Shown here piece by piece: positions 1 to 8,317 of a stretch of DNA of 46,866 bases. Where the stretch lies: positions 1 to 46,866 of the forward strand of contig JABDHJ010000018.1 in assembly GCA_013285645.1 (NCBI GenBank), written 5' to 3'. The translations under genes were made by a program, and so were the position numbers. Position 1 is the first letter of the stretch. Each line of letters begins with the position of its first letter. The notes beneath the pieces are model-generated. The model was not told the DNA's origin, did not search any database, and saw only the letters and a list, made by a program, of their open reading frames with translations. The stretch is from Verrucomicrobiota bacterium (GTDB taxonomy: Bacteria; Verrucomicrobiota; Verrucomicrobiia; Methylacidiphilales; UBA1321).

Positions 1-469
1 AAAGGAGCGCCGTGCCGACAACCTGGTCGAAAAATCCCGGCCAAAAACCGGGCACGGCCGGAAAGGTGCAAAAGATGCCGGCAGTGTGATCGAGACTCGG
101 ATCGACCAATATCCATTTGTAATAGTAAACGGCAAATACCAAGGCGGCTCCGGCAAAGGCGCCAAGAAACTGGGCTAGTATATAATGAGGAACTTTCGAC
201 CATGGCATCCGTTTCGTGGCAGCCATTGCGAGAGTGACTGCCGGGTTAATGTGGGCTCCGCTGATGGTTCCTGAGATATAAATGCCCATGGTGACCGCCA
301 ATCCCCAGCCCAAGACAATGTTCGTGTAACCGCCCTTGACCACTTCGCCGGGAATGGGTGGATTGCTGCCAAAGAGCACGACCATGGCAACTGAACCGCA
401 CCCAAACAAGATCAGCACCATCGTCCCCAAAAATTCCGCCATAAACTCCTGACCCTTTGTGAATTTCAT
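1..469 (-). CDS. MIP-family aquaporin / glycerol facilitator (3' end cut by window)
   Basis: This is a channel of the inner membrane for water, glycerol or similar small neutral solutes. The visible 156 residues start MKFTKGQEFMAEFLGT, run through three hydrophobic helices, and contain the first MIP signature SGAHINPAVT at about residues 67-76, with the NPA box intact. Family members are usually 230-280 residues, so the second half with the second NPA box lies outside the window. The start at 469 is supported by a GAAAGGGA sequence just upstream on the minus strand. It follows the OprB porin gene by 29 bases on the same strand, so the two are probably one operon for solute uptake. Whether it prefers water or glycerol cannot be decided without the second half. 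Confidence 0.9.
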   Translation of the reverse strand, partial: MKFTKGQEFMAEFLGTMVLILFGCGSVAMVVLFGSNPPIPGEVVKGGYTNIVLGWGLAVTMGIYISGTISGAHINPAVTLAMAATKRMPWSKVPHYILAQFLGAFAGAALVFAVYYYKWILVDPSLDHTAGIFCTFPAVPGFWPGFFDQVVGTALL

Positions 470-498
470 ACGATCCCTTTCGTGTTAGTTGAGAAGTT

Positions 499-1806
499 CT
501 AGAACCGGACAATGGTGCGCAGGCCCAGCACCACAATCGTGCTGCGGGTGGTGTCGCCGCCCGGGTCGATGATGACCTGGGTATCGGGCTGAATCGAAAG
601 CCAGGGCGTCGGATTGTATTGGTAATCGAGTTCCACCGTGGCTTCTCCGCTGAGCCCATGCCCGTTGAGGGCCTGATAAGCGGTACTTGAGGCGTAGCCG
701 TTTTTCGAGTAGATGAAGCCGAATGCAACCTTGTCCTCGTCACGCCCGGGGATCAAACCGGTGTAACGGGAACCCAAGGTGATTTCATCCTGCAGAGAAT
801 TGCGATCTCCAGGTGCATCCACAAATTCCATGAGCAGGTCGAGTCCCTTTTTCAACTCCAACTTCCCATCCGCACCCACGGGATGATAGACGGTCTTTTG
901 CGCCAATGCGTATGCGGTGAAATCACCGTCATAATTCTGGCCAGTGGCGGGATTAGTATAGATGGCGAGATCGTTGGCATTGATTCCTAGTTTATAGGTG
1001 CCGGCGTAGTTGGTCTTTTGCTCCTCATATCCAATTTCAAATGAACCGACCGCACCGTAATTAAAATCGCTGCCGTAATTGAAACCGTGGATATCCGGGT
1101 AGTAGGCGTTGTGGTAAGCGGTAAAAGCACCGGCCTTCGTATAGAGGCCGGGCGTCACGTCCGAAAGATCGCCCCACAAAATAATGCCGGGTTTGCCTGC
1201 TGGACTGAACGGCTGCCTCGCGGTGAACAGGGTATTGGGCGCATAGCCGAGTTCGTCGTTGAAAAGAATGTCGAAGAAATCGGTCGCACCGAATTCATTG
1301 ACCGCCGCGATCTGCCCAAGCTTCACCTTGAACATGTTGTCGGCAAAACCCTGCTGGTACCAAAGTTGATCGATCCGGACGCTATCCTCTCCGGCGATGC
1401 TGCTGGTCAGCGTATTGGTCTGAAGGTATTTGCCGGAAAGATTCGGCCCGTATTGCCAGATCGCGGTGGCAAAAAACTCGCCATTGAAATTGGCAAGCTT
1501 GTTGAAATCGATATCGGTCGAGGCTCGGAAACGTCCGAAATAAGTCGCATGATGGACCTCGCTGCCCGCCACGTTGGCCTGGAAATCACCGATGTCGTTA
1601 ATGTCAAAGGTGACTCCCTTGTCCGCCAATCGGGTTCGTTCGCCCCCCCAATCACCCAACATATATTGCTGGTCCCAGAAGGAGGGTGCTTTTTGCTGAA
1701 CGACCGGGGGTGTTCCCTGATCGCTCGGACCGGCGTGAATAAGTGAAACTGGAATGACGAATAAACCACCCAGTACGACAGTCAACGAAGCCATTTGCAT
1801 CGACAT
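499..1806 (-). CDS. Carbohydrate-selective porin, OprB family
   Basis: This is an outer-membrane beta-barrel porin for sugars or oligosaccharides (435 residues). An N-terminal signal peptide ends near LIHA-GPS at about residue 25. The mature start has the OprB-typical region WDQQYMLGDWGGERTRLADKG (about residues 44-64), in which the GDWGG motif marks the family. The rest alternates short beta-strand segments with Gly/Asn/Asp turns, and the last residue is Phe (IVRF), as expected for a barrel recognised by the BAM machinery. Three Met codons lie within the first five residues, so the exact start is uncertain by a few codons. It precedes the aquaglyceroporin gene on the same strand. In this locus, which lacks SusC/SusD, it is the likely outer-membrane entry route for oligosaccharides released by the GH16 enzymes (inference). 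Confidence 0.93.
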   Translation of the reverse strand: MSMQMASLTVVLGGLFVIPVSLIHAGPSDQGTPPVVQQKAPSFWDQQYMLGDWGGERTRLADKGVTFDINDIGDFQANVAGSEVHHATYFGRFRASTDIDFNKLANFNGEFFATAIWQYGPNLSGKYLQTNTLTSSIAGEDSVRIDQLWYQQGFADNMFKVKLGQIAAVNEFGATDFFDILFNDELGYAPNTLFTARQPFSPAGKPGIILWGDLSDVTPGLYTKAGAFTAYHNAYYPDIHGFNYGSDFNYGAVGSFEIGYEEQKTNYAGTYKLGINANDLAIYTNPATGQNYDGDFTAYALAQKTVYHPVGADGKLELKKGLDLLMEFVDAPGDRNSLQDEITLGSRYTGLIPGRDEDKVAFGFIYSKNGYASSTAYQALNGHGLSGEATVELDYQYNPTPWLSIQPDTQVIIDPGGDTTRSTIVVLGLRTIVRF

Positions 1807-1905
1807 GCCGAAAACGTAGCATATCCGGCGACTAGCGCGACCACATCTTTAGATTTATTTTTCTGGACCTACCTGAACCTCTGCGAAAATCGCCCTCTAA
1901 ATAAT

Positions 1906-2201
1906 CCGTCATCCTGAGCGAAGGCGAGGCAACCAGCCTCCTTTGCTCAGAAGAGTTTCCCCGAACCGCAGTCGAAAGACTCTGCCTGATGAAGCAACCG
2001 GTGCGGGTGGCGTCAAAAAAATCACAAACCAAAAGGCAGGCCTCTCGCAAGTTCGACGTGGGAGGACTCGCCTTTAGAATCGAAATCACCCTGCCAACGG
2101 TCAAATATTTCCTTGGGGCGGGAGCAGGTCCTTCGACTGCGGCTCGGAGGAGTCTTGGGATTAATCCATATTCCTTCGCTCGCCTCCGCTCAGGATGACG
2201 G
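1906..2201. repeat. Nested inverted-repeat element (MITE-like), about 296 bp
   Basis: The 401-base gap 1807-2207 holds no credible gene but has clear structure. Outer arms 1906-1928 and 2179-2201 are 23 bases each and match as inverted repeats with one mismatch (core TCATCCTGAGCG / CGCTCAGGATGA). Inner arms 1961-1978 and 2130-2147 match at 16 of 18 positions (core TCGACTGCGG). The whole unit could fold into a long stem, and it ends 6 bases from the stop codon of the GH5-like gene at 2208. A short degenerate relative of one end occurs at 42166-42192. No transposase is visible, so it is best described as a non-autonomous or structural repeat. Confidence 0.7.
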
Positions 2202-2207
2202 CATTTT

Positions 2208-3290
2208 TTAAATCGAGAGTTTTGCAGTGGTCTCCAACAGAGACCGAATCAGCGCAGTCTCCTTCGGATCGTAGGGAGAACCGTCGGGATGAAAAATATC
2301 GTGATGCCATGGCACTGGTTCCGAGGTGTAGGGCTTCTGGCACGAATCCCATGGATAGATCGTTTGCGTCTTGCCGGAAACTGCGCCCCAATTATAAGCA
2401 GCGATTTTCTCCTGCTTGAAGTAGGGCAGGATCGCTTCAAAGGTGCTTCCCGCGCCGCGCGCGACATATTCGGTGCAAAGTAGCGGACGTCCAAAACGCT
2501 TGAGATGCTCAACCGCTTTACGCGTTCCTTCGAGCGGAAGATAGCGATGAAAAGAGGTGACATCCGAAGCGAAAAGCTGGAGCCGAGACAGCGGCTCGAG
2601 ATTCTCGTCACTGGACCAATCTCCCTCCCAGACACCAGAGGTCAGCGGTTGGGTCGGATTGGCCGAGCGCGCCCATTGAAATGTCTTGGCCAGCAGCGGA
2701 ACGACAATGTCCCCTACTTGCAACCGGGTCAGTTCGCCAACGCGGTTATCCGGTTCGTTCCAAAGGTCCCAGACCATGATGCGTTTGTCCTCGCGGAAAT
2801 GGCTCACCACGCCAGTGACGTAATCCTGCAACCGATCAAAGGCCGGGGTATCATGGAACACTGAATCTCCCGGTGACTTGAGCCAGTAGCTATTGTGGAC
2901 TCCGGGTGTCGGCGCGCGTTGCGGTCCGATTTGCGGATTTCCATCCCAACAGCTGTCAAAGATAACCAACATGATACTGATCTTATGCCGCGCGGCGATA
3001 TCCAGGAATTGATCGATCCGCCCCAAGAATCCTTTCGCGTCCTGAATCCAAAGTAGATCGTGCAGAAAGACTCGCGCCGTATTCATGCCGAGATCGGCCA
3101 GCAAACCCAGCTCGTGATCGATCTCCTTTGGATTGAACGTATCGGCCTGCCACATTTCGAGTTGGTTGATCGCGCCGCTGGGGATGAAATTACATCCAAC
3201 GCGCCAAGGCTGGGCATCGTACCAGTTATGAATGCGCGCATCGCTCCAACGACCCTGCGAGGCATCTTCGATCAGTTTTAAAATGGCCAT
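2208..3290 (-). CDS. Glycoside hydrolase, GH5-like (cellulase superfamily), cytoplasmic
   Basis: This 360-residue TIM-barrel hydrolase is predicted to act on beta-linked oligosaccharides. The motif WDLWNEPDN places the acid/base Glu at residue 179. The second catalytic Glu is probably E274 in LLCTEYVAR, at the end of a later strand, as in clan GH-A. A His-rich substrate strand (SFHRY) lies around residues 246-250. No signal peptide is present, so it should act in the cytoplasm on imported sugars. It diverges from the GH1 gene across a 186-base intergenic region, and its 3' end abuts the inverted-repeat element. The upstream region lacks a strong Shine-Dalgarno. Clan GH-A is secure; family GH5 and the substrate are less so, and GH2- or GH39-like relatives are possible. 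Confidence 0.85.
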   Translation of the reverse strand: MAILKLIEDASQGRWSDARIHNWYDAQPWRVGCNFIPSGAINQLEMWQADTFNPKEIDHELGLLADLGMNTARVFLHDLLWIQDAKGFLGRIDQFLDIAARHKISIMLVIFDSCWDGNPQIGPQRAPTPGVHNSYWLKSPGDSVFHDTPAFDRLQDYVTGVVSHFREDKRIMVWDLWNEPDNRVGELTRLQVGDIVVPLLAKTFQWARSANPTQPLTSGVWEGDWSSDENLEPLSRLQLFASDVTSFHRYLPLEGTRKAVEHLKRFGRPLLCTEYVARGAGSTFEAILPYFKQEKIAAYNWGAVSGKTQTIYPWDSCQKPYTSEPVPWHHDIFHPDGSPYDPKETALIRSLLETTAKLSI

Positions 3291-3476
3291 ACGCGTAACT
3301 TTGAGACGATGTTGACCGCAGCGGCAAATGAATAATCGCCAATCCCGATCTCAAATGCGGGACAATCGATCAGGAAACGACGCATGCGCAGTCGGTTAAT
3401 GACAAGGGGTTTACCTTGGCGCTTGCCTCTCCAATCCATAGTCTTTCCTACAAGTAAAGTTACTAAAAATTGATTC
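3291..3476. promoter_or_regulatory. Divergent intergenic region between GH5-like and GH1 genes
   Basis: These 186 bases separate two divergently transcribed hydrolase genes, so both promoters should lie here. The half next to the GH1 start is AT-rich. I could not identify a convincing -35/-10 pair or an operator palindrome. A 66-codon minus-strand frame crosses it but shows no family features. Confidence 0.35.
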
Positions 3477-4829
3477 ATGAGTTTTCCGACAAATTTTATC
3501 TGGGGCGCAGCGGCGGCATCTTATCAAATCGAAGGAGCCTGGAACCAGGACGGTAAAGGTCTCTCCGTCTGGGACATGTTTGCCCATCAACCGGGCAAAG
3601 TTTGGGAAGGTCACACCGGCGACACCGCATGCGATCATTATCATCGTTACCGGGAAGATGTGGACTTGATGGCTGGACTGGGATTGCAGGCCTACCGGCT
3701 TTCGCTTTCCTGGCCCCGAATCATGCCCGAGGGCGTGGGCCCGATCAATAAGACGGCCCTCGATTTTTACGACAAGCTCATCGACGGGCTGCTTGAGAAA
3801 AAAATCCAACCGTGGGTCACTCTTTTTCACTGGGACTATCCCTACGACCTTTTCCTGCGCGGCGGCTGGTTGAATCCCGATAGCCCGAAGTGGTTTGCCG
3901 AGTACACCGCTGTCGTGGTGGATCGCCTGTCCGATCGAGTCTCCCACTGGATGACGCTTAATGAACCGCAGTGCTTTGTCGGCATGGGACATCTCACTGG
4001 CGAACACGCACCCGGACTCAAGCTGGGATTTACGGAAGTGCTGACGGCCGCCCACCATGCCTTGATGGCCCACGGAATGGGCGCACAGGTCATTCGATCC
4101 AAGGCGCGCACAAAACCGCAAATCGGCTGGGCGCCGGTGGGACCTACCGCGTACCCAAAAACGAATTCTGCCGCTGACATCGAAGCGGCCCGCCAAACAA
4201 GTGCGTCAGTTTGGAGCGGCAACCTTTGGAATAGCGCCTGGTGGGGAGATCCACCCATTTTCGGGCACTATCCGGAAGAGGGACTGAAGGTCTACGGAAA
4301 AGCTGTTCCCAAATTCAAGTCGAGCGACTTTGACGTGATCAAGCAGCCGCTCGATTTTTACGGCGTTAACATTTACCACGGCATGTGCGTTGAAGCCGGC
4401 CCCGATGGCAAATCCAAGGTCGTTCCTTTTCCCGCAGGCCAGCCCCAGACCCACTTTACCTGGAATGTCACCCCGGAGATTCTTTACTGGGGGCCGAAAT
4501 TCATCGCGGAGCGTTACAAGCTCCCCATTGTCATCACCGAGAACGGCCTTTCCGGTTGCGACTGGGTCGGCGTTGATGGGCAGGTTCACGATGAAGCCCG
4601 CATCGACTTCCTCACGCGCTATCTGCGGCAAGTCAAAAAGGCCATCGGCGATGGTGTCGATATTCGCGGTTATTTCCAGTGGTCGATCATGGACAACTTC
4701 GAGTGGGCCGAGGGCTACAAGCATCGCTTCGGACTCGTGCATGTGGACTTCACCACGCAGAAGCGGACGCTCAAGAATTCAGCCCACTGGTATCGTGAAC
4801 TTATCCGGACAAATGGCATGGCGCTCTAG
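3477..4829 (+). CDS. Beta-glucosidase, glycoside hydrolase family 1
   Basis: This is a retaining beta-glycosidase (450 residues, the normal GH1 length) that releases terminal sugars, typically glucose, from beta-linked oligosaccharides. The GH1 N-terminal signature is present ([16 protein letters not shown], residues 7-22). The acid/base is E163 in TLNEPQ and the nucleophile is E355 in VITENG. The substrate-binding residues Q17, H118 and W119 sit in their usual contexts. There is no signal peptide, so it acts in the cytoplasm. It starts a two-gene unit with the FAD oxidoreductase 38 bases downstream. With the GH5 and GH16 genes it supports a beta-glucan-type substrate for the locus, although GH1 enzymes often also accept galactosides. 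Confidence 0.96.
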   Translation: MSFPTNFIWGAAAASYQIEGAWNQDGKGLSVWDMFAHQPGKVWEGHTGDTACDHYHRYREDVDLMAGLGLQAYRLSLSWPRIMPEGVGPINKTALDFYDKLIDGLLEKKIQPWVTLFHWDYPYDLFLRGGWLNPDSPKWFAEYTAVVVDRLSDRVSHWMTLNEPQCFVGMGHLTGEHAPGLKLGFTEVLTAAHHALMAHGMGAQVIRSKARTKPQIGWAPVGPTAYPKTNSAADIEAARQTSASVWSGNLWNSAWWGDPPIFGHYPEEGLKVYGKAVPKFKSSDFDVIKQPLDFYGVNIYHGMCVEAGPDGKSKVVPFPAGQPQTHFTWNVTPEILYWGPKFIAERYKLPIVITENGLSGCDWVGVDGQVHDEARIDFLTRYLRQVKKAIGDGVDIRGYFQWSIMDNFEWAEGYKHRFGLVHVDFTTQKRTLKNSAHWYRELIRTNGMAL

Positions 4830-4867
4830 TCGTTCCCGCACTTACAACACTTCGCAAAGGCAATCTT

Positions 4868-6259
4868 ATGGCAAAATCCATCTCCCTCGCCCGTTCGCTT
4901 CCTCTTGATGATTCTTGGGACGTTATCGTTGTCGGAGGCGGTCCGGCCGGTTGTACTGCGGCCATCGCGGCAGCCCGCGAAGGCGCCAGGACACTTCTCA
5001 TTGAACAGACCGGCGCGCTCGGCGGTTCCGGGACGAGCGCCTTGGTTCCCGCGTGGTGCCCTTTCTCCGATCTCGACAAGATCATCTATCGTGGCCTCGC
5101 GGAAAAAGTATTCGAGGAAGCCAAAAAGGGAATCGCGCACGTCAAGAAGGACGATCTCGACTGGGTGCCCATCGACGCAGAGAGACTCAAGCGCGTCTAT
5201 GACAAGATGGTCACCGATGCGGGTGCCACCGTGCTCTTTCACACTTTCCTTGCCTCCGTCGAAATGGAAGGCGACAGCGTCGCGGCCCTGATCGTCAGCA
5301 ACAAGAAGGGACTCTCCGCCCTCCGCGCCAAGGTTTACGTCGATTGCTCCGGCGATGCCGATCTCTCCGCGTGGGCGGGCGCGCAATTCCACAAGGGCGA
5401 CGAAAATGGCGAGATGCAGCCCGCCACCCATTGCTTCATTCTGGGCAACGTCGATAGCTACGCCTACCAATACGGTCGCCAGATTTCCTGGTGGTTCAAG
5501 GACAGCCCGATCCATGACATCGTCAAGGACGAGCGCTTTCCCGAGATCGCCGATCGCCACATCTGCAATAATCTCATCGGTCCGGGCTCGGTCGGATTCA
5601 ATGCCGGTCACGTCTTCGACGTTGATAACACGGACCCCTCCTCCGTCTCCAAAGCGCTGATGCAGGGCCGTCGGATGGCCGAACAATATCGCGCCGCGCT
5701 CGCCGAATATCTCCCCGATACTTACGGCAATTGCTTTGTCGTCGCAACCGGTTCGGTCATTGGCATTCGTGAATCGCGCCGCATTGTCGGCGATTACGTT
5801 CTCAGCCTCGCCGATTACGCCATGCGTCGCAGCTTTGAGGATGAAATCTGCCGCAACTGTTACTTCATCGACATCCACCTCACGGTCAAGGAAGTCGAGA
5901 CGAAGGAAATGTGGGAAGTCGAACGCTTCGAGCGCTACAAGAAGGGCGAGTCGCACGGCATTCCCTATCGTTCTCTCACCCCCAAGGGCATCCGCAACGT
6001 TCTCGTCGCGGGACGCTCCATCTCCTGCGAGCGCATCGTCCAAGGCAGTGTCCGCGTCATGCCTGTTTGTCTTGCGATGGGTGAAGCCGCCGGGATGGCC
6101 GCGGCCCACGCCGTCAGCAAGCACAAGGGCGATGTCCACGCCGTCGATATCGCGCATCTCCGCGCCCGTCTCCGTGAAGAAGGCGCCTATCTGCCCGATT
6201 TCCAACCGTCCGTTAAATCCGATTCCACTAAACTCGAAGCAGTCGCTGTTGAGGTTTAG
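4868..6259 (+). CDS. FAD-dependent oxidoreductase (FAD_oxidored type)
   Basis: This 463-residue flavoprotein is likely to oxidise or reduce a small organic substrate. The Rossmann FAD motif GGGPAG is at residues 23-28, with the ribose-binding Glu at residue 46 (LLIEQ). A second conserved segment, [16 protein letters not shown] (residues 157-172), and the C-terminal [19 protein letters not shown]...GEAAGMAAA region match the family often annotated PF12831. An AAAGG sequence 8-9 bases before the ATG supports the start. The gene shares a strand and probably a transcript with the GH1 gene, and it meets the AraC gene tail-to-tail with a single base between stop codons. Members of this family recur in polysaccharide-use loci of Planctomycetes and Verrucomicrobia, but their substrate is generally unknown. 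I assign no specific reaction. Confidence 0.88.
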   Translation: MAKSISLARSLPLDDSWDVIVVGGGPAGCTAAIAAAREGARTLLIEQTGALGGSGTSALVPAWCPFSDLDKIIYRGLAEKVFEEAKKGIAHVKKDDLDWVPIDAERLKRVYDKMVTDAGATVLFHTFLASVEMEGDSVAALIVSNKKGLSALRAKVYVDCSGDADLSAWAGAQFHKGDENGEMQPATHCFILGNVDSYAYQYGRQISWWFKDSPIHDIVKDERFPEIADRHICNNLIGPGSVGFNAGHVFDVDNTDPSSVSKALMQGRRMAEQYRAALAEYLPDTYGNCFVVATGSVIGIRESRRIVGDYVLSLADYAMRRSFEDEICRNCYFIDIHLTVKEVETKEMWEVERFERYKKGESHGIPYRSLTPKGIRNVLVAGRSISCERIVQGSVRVMPVCLAMGEAAGMAAAHAVSKHKGDVHAVDIAHLRARLREEGAYLPDFQPSVKSDSTKLEAVAVEV

Positions 6260-6260
6260 A

Positions 6261-7091
6261 CTACAGTCTCGCTTTCTGCCGGAATTCACGGGGACTTTTT
6301 CCCGTGATCTCGCGGAAGCGGCGCGAGAAATGGAATTCGTCGCAGAAGCCAAGTGTCTCGGCCAGTTCCTTGTTGCTGAGATGACGTTCCATCATCAGCA
6401 CGCCCGCCTGCTCGATCAATCGTCGCATCCGGTACCGGGCCGGAGGACAACCTGTCTGCCGCGTGAATTCCTTGCGAAAGGTTTCGTAGGAAAGGCCCAA
6501 TTTTGCGGCCAAAGATGATGGCGTGATTCCATGTCCATTAACCAATTCGTCCATGGCTGTCTCCATCCATGGGACGCGAACTTTCTCCAGTTCCGGCTCC
6601 TCGATAATATCGGCCAGAAATTTTTGCAGGCGGCAGACGCGTCGCAGCATGCCATCGGCACTGGGCGGCAAACCCGGTTCGACCACCGCCTCCAATTGAG
6701 GCAGCCAGCGCGAAATCGGCGCAAGTCGCTGCATGGCATGGGCCCGGTTGAGCAGTCCGCGCTGCAGCCAGAACTCGAAGACCGGCCCGTTGAAGACCAC
6801 GTAAAACTCGCTCCACCTCTCGCCCGGTCCCGGCCCGTAACCGTGTGGTGTTCCTGGATAAACGAAAAGAAGGTCCCCTGCCCGGCACTTCATTACCGGT
6901 TGCGAGCCCACCTTCATATGTCCACTTCCCTCGAGCAAATAAACCAATGCGAAGTTGTCGTAGTTCCGCATTCTCGCGAGCGAAATTCCGCGCCCGTTCC
7001 GGATATAGCCAGACAGTGAAACTTGGCCAAGAGGACACGTCTCCGCCGATTGCCAAAGCAACCGCGATCGCTTTACCCAAGTTCGAGCCAT
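6261..7091 (-). CDS. AraC-family transcriptional regulator
   Basis: This is a DNA-binding regulator of 276 residues. The N-terminal half is a cupin-like sugar-sensing domain (YLLEGSGHMKVGSQPV, then AGDLLFVYPGTPHGY, about residues 50-85). The C-terminal 95 residues are a double helix-turn-helix AraC domain: first HTH at about 188-210 (ITPSSLAAKLGLSYETFRKEF) and second at about 240-262, with the consensus-like ELAETLGFCDEFHFSRRFRE. It diverges from the PhyH gene with 69 bases between starts, and its stop is one base from the stop of the FAD oxidoreductase gene. Sugar-responsive AraC proteins usually activate neighbouring genes, so the PhyH gene and the GH1/FAD unit are the natural targets (inference). 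Confidence 0.94.
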   Translation of the reverse strand: MARTWVKRSRLLWQSAETCPLGQVSLSGYIRNGRGISLARMRNYDNFALVYLLEGSGHMKVGSQPVMKCRAGDLLFVYPGTPHGYGPGPGERWSEFYVVFNGPVFEFWLQRGLLNRAHAMQRLAPISRWLPQLEAVVEPGLPPSADGMLRRVCRLQKFLADIIEEPELEKVRVPWMETAMDELVNGHGITPSSLAAKLGLSYETFRKEFTRQTGCPPARYRMRRLIEQAGVLMMERHLSNKELAETLGFCDEFHFSRRFREITGKSPREFRQKARL

Positions 7092-7160
7092 ACCAAATCA
7101 TACATGTTATTTACCAAAGCGTCCATTTCTTCCCCTCCCCTGACGTGGTACATATTGTCC
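7092..7160. promoter_or_regulatory. AraC/PhyH divergent promoter region
   Basis: These 69 bases lie between the divergent starts of the regulator and the dioxygenase and should contain both promoters and the regulator's binding site. The sequence is AT-rich near the AraC start. No clear direct-repeat operator could be picked out by eye. If the dioxygenase starts earlier than 7161, this region is shorter. Confidence 0.4.
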
Positions 7161-8099
7161 ATGAACCTGCTCGCCGATCAGCCTCTTAAGTCCAACGGTC
7201 GTCCTCTCGATACATCCGAAGATTGCTTCGGCGAACTGCGCGAAAGCTCCTATCTCGTTGGCAACGGCGAGGCCCTTCGCTCTCGCATGCAGGAGGACGG
7301 TTATCTTTATCTGCGCGGTTTCTTCAAGCGCGATGATGTCATGGAGGTTCGCCGGACCATTGCAGAACATCTCATGTCCAATGGTTATCTCATCCCCGGG
7401 ACGGATCCAATAGAGTGTTTCGCCAAACTACCGATCGACTTGAGCAAAGTTTTTCGCCCGGATTTTGCGCAGAATAACCCGACGCTGGAGAAGTTTCTCT
7501 ATACGGGCCGGATCATGGATTTTTACCGGGAGTTTTTTGGGGAAGAAGTCCGCCATTACGATTTCACCTGGCTCCGAGTCATGGGATTTGGCAACGGCAC
7601 CAAGCCTCATTGCGACGTTGTCTATATGGGCCGCGGCGAACGCGCAAAACTTCTCACCGCCTGGATACCGATCGGGGATGCGCCTCTGCATGTCGGCGGG
7701 CTCATGATTTTGGAAGGCTCGCATCTGCAGCACGAACGTCTCAGGAACTACCTTGAGCGCGACGTCGATAGTTATTGCTCCAACAGCCCGGACATCGACA
7801 AGGTCGAACAGGTCATTCAAAAAGGCGGCTGGTACAAATGGGATGGCAGCCTGGCTAAAGATCCCGCGAGTCTGCGCGAGAAACTGGGCGGTCGCTGGCT
7901 CACCACCGACTTTGAAGCGGGAGATCTTCTCACCTTCACCATGCATACGGTGCATGCCAGCATCGATAATAACTCGGACAGAATACGCATCTCGACTGAT
8001 TCACGCTACCAGCCTGCGTCGCTCCCCGCCGACGAGCGGTGGATCGGCGAGAAACCGCCCGGTCATAGTTACGAGATCAAGCGCGGTCGTATTTGTTAG
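7161..8099 (+). CDS. Phytanoyl-CoA dioxygenase (PhyH) family protein
   Basis: This is a non-haem Fe(II)/2-oxoglutarate-dependent dioxygenase-like protein (312 residues from this start). The iron ligands fit the facial triad: H150 and D152 in KPHCDVVYM, with the distal His at 262 or 265 in MHTVHAS and a 2-oxoglutarate-binding Arg in the following RIRIS strand. The reading frame is open further upstream to 7023, but that extension runs into the AraC gene. I chose the ATG at 7161 because the following sequence begins a plausible domain; an in-frame ATG about 20 codons earlier is an alternative. No signal peptide is present. Bacterial PhyH-like proteins hydroxylate very diverse small molecules, and the substrate here is unknown. 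Divergence from an AraC regulator suggests a sugar-inducible catabolic step. Confidence 0.88.
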   Translation: MNLLADQPLKSNGRPLDTSEDCFGELRESSYLVGNGEALRSRMQEDGYLYLRGFFKRDDVMEVRRTIAEHLMSNGYLIPGTDPIECFAKLPIDLSKVFRPDFAQNNPTLEKFLYTGRIMDFYREFFGEEVRHYDFTWLRVMGFGNGTKPHCDVVYMGRGERAKLLTAWIPIGDAPLHVGGLMILEGSHLQHERLRNYLERDVDSYCSNSPDIDKVEQVIQKGGWYKWDGSLAKDPASLREKLGGRWLTTDFEAGDLLTFTMHTVHASIDNNSDRIRISTDSRYQPASLPADERWIGEKPPGHSYEIKRGRIC

Positions 8100-8115
8100 G
8101 ACCGCCCCAGCGGTC
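8100..8115 (+). terminator. Small hairpin after PhyH stop, possible terminator
   Basis: GACCGC-CCCA-GCGGTC forms a perfect 6-bp stem starting directly after the PhyH stop codon. No U-tract follows immediately, so it is a weak candidate for intrinsic termination. A second perfect 6-bp hairpin (GACCCC-GGCA-GGGGTC) lies at 8148-8163, just before the direct repeat. Confidence 0.35.
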
Positions 8116-8166
8116 GCCACCACCGGTATTTTATCCCCTCGCAAACCGACCCCGGCAGGGGTCGTA

Positions 8167-8310
8167 CAGAGGTGGCACTCCTGACCGGGGTGCGCTCCTT
8201 GTGGAATGTTTTCCGGTGGTGTCGCCCGCAACGGGCTCAACCGCCGGCTAGGATTGTGTTATTCCTCCGGAATGCAAAAAGAAAGATTCAGCGACTTTTG
8301 CAGAGGTCTC
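8167..8310 (+). repeat. Direct repeat copy A (about 145 bp) beside giant surface-protein gene
   Basis: This segment matches 17428-17572 in the same orientation along its whole length. Long identical blocks include GTGTCGCCCGCAACGGGCTC, GGCTAGGATTGTGT, ATTCCTCCGGAATGC and GATTCAGCGACTTT. It contains a GCCCG-CAA-CGGGC hairpin and a palindromic ATTCC...GGAAT, and it ends in GCAGAGGTCTC only 7 bases from the end of the giant gene at 8318. No coding function is likely. The short minus-strand frame it contains also occurs in copy B but shows no protein features. Confidence 0.85.
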
Positions 8311-8317
8311 TTTGAGG

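Noticed and set aside
1989..2198. 69-codon plus-strand frame within the inverted-repeat element
   Set aside because: It lies inside the repeat and is best explained by repeat sequence.
3278..3478. 66-codon minus-strand frame between the GH5-like and GH1 genes
   Set aside because: It fills a divergent promoter region, overlaps the GH5-like start and shows no domain; possible but unsupported.
4826..6352. 508-codon minus-strand frame opposite the FAD oxidoreductase
   Set aside because: It covers a well-supported flavoprotein in the antisense direction and has no recognisable motifs; long antisense frames are common in GC-rich genes.
7098..7112. ATACATGTTAT shared with the region upstream of the modular PEP-CTERM gene (around 34390), as a common operator
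   Set aside because: An 11-base match is expected many times by chance in a window of this size.
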